A stretch of 64,000 nt of DNA, taken from Rhizobium sp. BK399 (lineage in GTDB: Bacteria; Pseudomonadota; Alphaproteobacteria; Rhizobiales; Rhizobiaceae). Below the pieces are notes generated by a model. That model was not told the origin of the DNA, did no database searches, and worked only from the letters and a program-made list of their open reading frames with translations. The stretch is taken from NCBI RefSeq assembly GCF_014194695.1, contig NZ_JACIAH010000001.1, positions 868,001 to 932,000 on the forward strand, written 5' to 3'. Below, piece after piece: positions 63,560 through 64,000 of the stretch. Numbering within the stretch: position 1 is the first letter of the stretch; every line of letters starts with the position of its first letter. The position numbers and the translations under genes were made by a program.

Positions 63560-64000
63560 ATGGCGACGAAGAAGACACCCAAGACCAGCGACCTTTCAAC
63601 GGAGCTCCCGGGCAACGAGGCCGAGCTTGATCAGGCTATCGATGACCTGCGCGGCGTCCTGAAGACCGACGCGGACGGCGGCCTGCCGGACTTCGCAGGT
63701 GAGAGCGACGCGTTCAGCGGCAGCACCGATCTGTCGACCTTTGGCGGCGATTTCGAGGATACCGCCGGCGATTCCGCATTCGGTGGAAGCGATTTCGGCG
63801 CAACATCCGACTTTGGCGGCTCTTCCGATTTCGGCGACAGCTCTTTCGGTGCGATCGCGTCCGAGCCGGCGCCGCTTGGCAGCGCCATGCAGTCGAACCT
63901 CGACCTGATCATGGATATTCCGATCGACGTTCAAATCATGCTCGGCAGCAGCCGCATGCAGGTTGCCGGCCTGATGAACCTGAATGAAGGCGCAACCATC
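63560..64000 (+). CDS. fliN: Flagellar motor switch protein FliN (partial, runs off the window)
   Basis: 147 codons are visible from ATG 63560 to the window end. Residues 1-105 are a low-complexity, acidic arm with repeats of the form (S/T)DFGGSS and FGGDFE in the 55-95 region. The SpoA domain begins near 113 ([36 protein letters not shown]), clear FliN sequence. The long arm is larger than in enteric FliN but is seen in rhizobial proteins. It lies 64 bases after fliM. Confidence 0.9.
   Translation, partial: MATKKTPKTSDLSTELPGNEAELDQAIDDLRGVLKTDADGGLPDFAGESDAFSGSTDLSTFGGDFEDTAGDSAFGGSDFGATSDFGGSSDFGDSSFGAIASEPAPLGSAMQSNLDLIMDIPIDVQIMLGSSRMQVAGLMNLNEGATI

Overview
The window reads as a continuous chromosomal stretch from a member of the Rhizobiaceae (Rhizobium/Agrobacterium/Ensifer group). 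This rests on three things: the gene order aceA - MCPs - zwf/pgl/edd - aglKAGFE/aglR - folD followed by the large alphaproteobacterial flagellar regulon; rhizobial-only flagellar proteins (MotC, MotE, FlaF, FlbT, the atypical regulator Rem/FtcR); and uniformly GC-rich codon use. I saw no insertion sequence, phage gene, tRNA, rRNA or CRISPR array, so this is core genome. Family calls come from recognising motifs by eye, not from a search.

Bases 1-16,600, central carbon metabolism and chemotaxis. A partial XRE regulator is divergent from isocitrate lyase (aceA), with TTTACAAA repeats between them. Then follow a LysR regulator, two methyl-accepting chemotaxis proteins (one with a very large helical periplasmic domain, McpZ-like), a 47-aa membrane protein, an HI0933-type flavoprotein, a gamma-glutamyl-polyamine synthetase/oxidase pair, and the Entner-Doudoroff operon zwf-pgl-edd.

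Bases 16,600-29,000, alpha-glucoside uptake and surface polysaccharide. A divergent PilZ-like protein precedes the alpha-glucoside operon aglE-F-G-A-K, which is divergent from its LacI-type regulator aglR. Two near-identical CAAAGCGCTTTG palindromes lie between aglE and aglR. Next come folD (TTG start), a Wzz/GumC-like chain-length protein and a WecG/TagA-type glycosyltransferase.

Bases 28,945-64,000, flagellum. Nearly all genes are on the minus strand in translationally coupled runs: a FliL-like second paralogue, FlgN-like, FlgJ-type rod-binding protein, FliJ-like, fliR, flhA, fliQ, flgD, flbT, flaF, flgL, flgK, flgE, the master regulator ftcR/rem, a lytic transglycosylase, fliK, motC, motB, a FliH-like protein, four tandem flagellins, then fliP, fliL, flgH, motE, flgI, flgA, flgG, fliE, flgC, flgB, an unnamed membrane protein, fliI and flgF. 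On the plus strand motA, fliM and fliN (cut by the window end) run away from flgF. A plus-strand TPR/GT41 (O-GlcNAc-transferase-like) gene sits directly beside the flagellins.

The parts most worth following are: the GT41 enzyme as a candidate flagellin glycosyltransferase; a conserved leader element in front of all four flagellin genes, in a genome that also encodes FlbT and FlaF; candidate FliH and second FliL proteins; and TTAACC-type (CtrA-like) motifs in front of flagellin, ftcR and polysaccharide genes.
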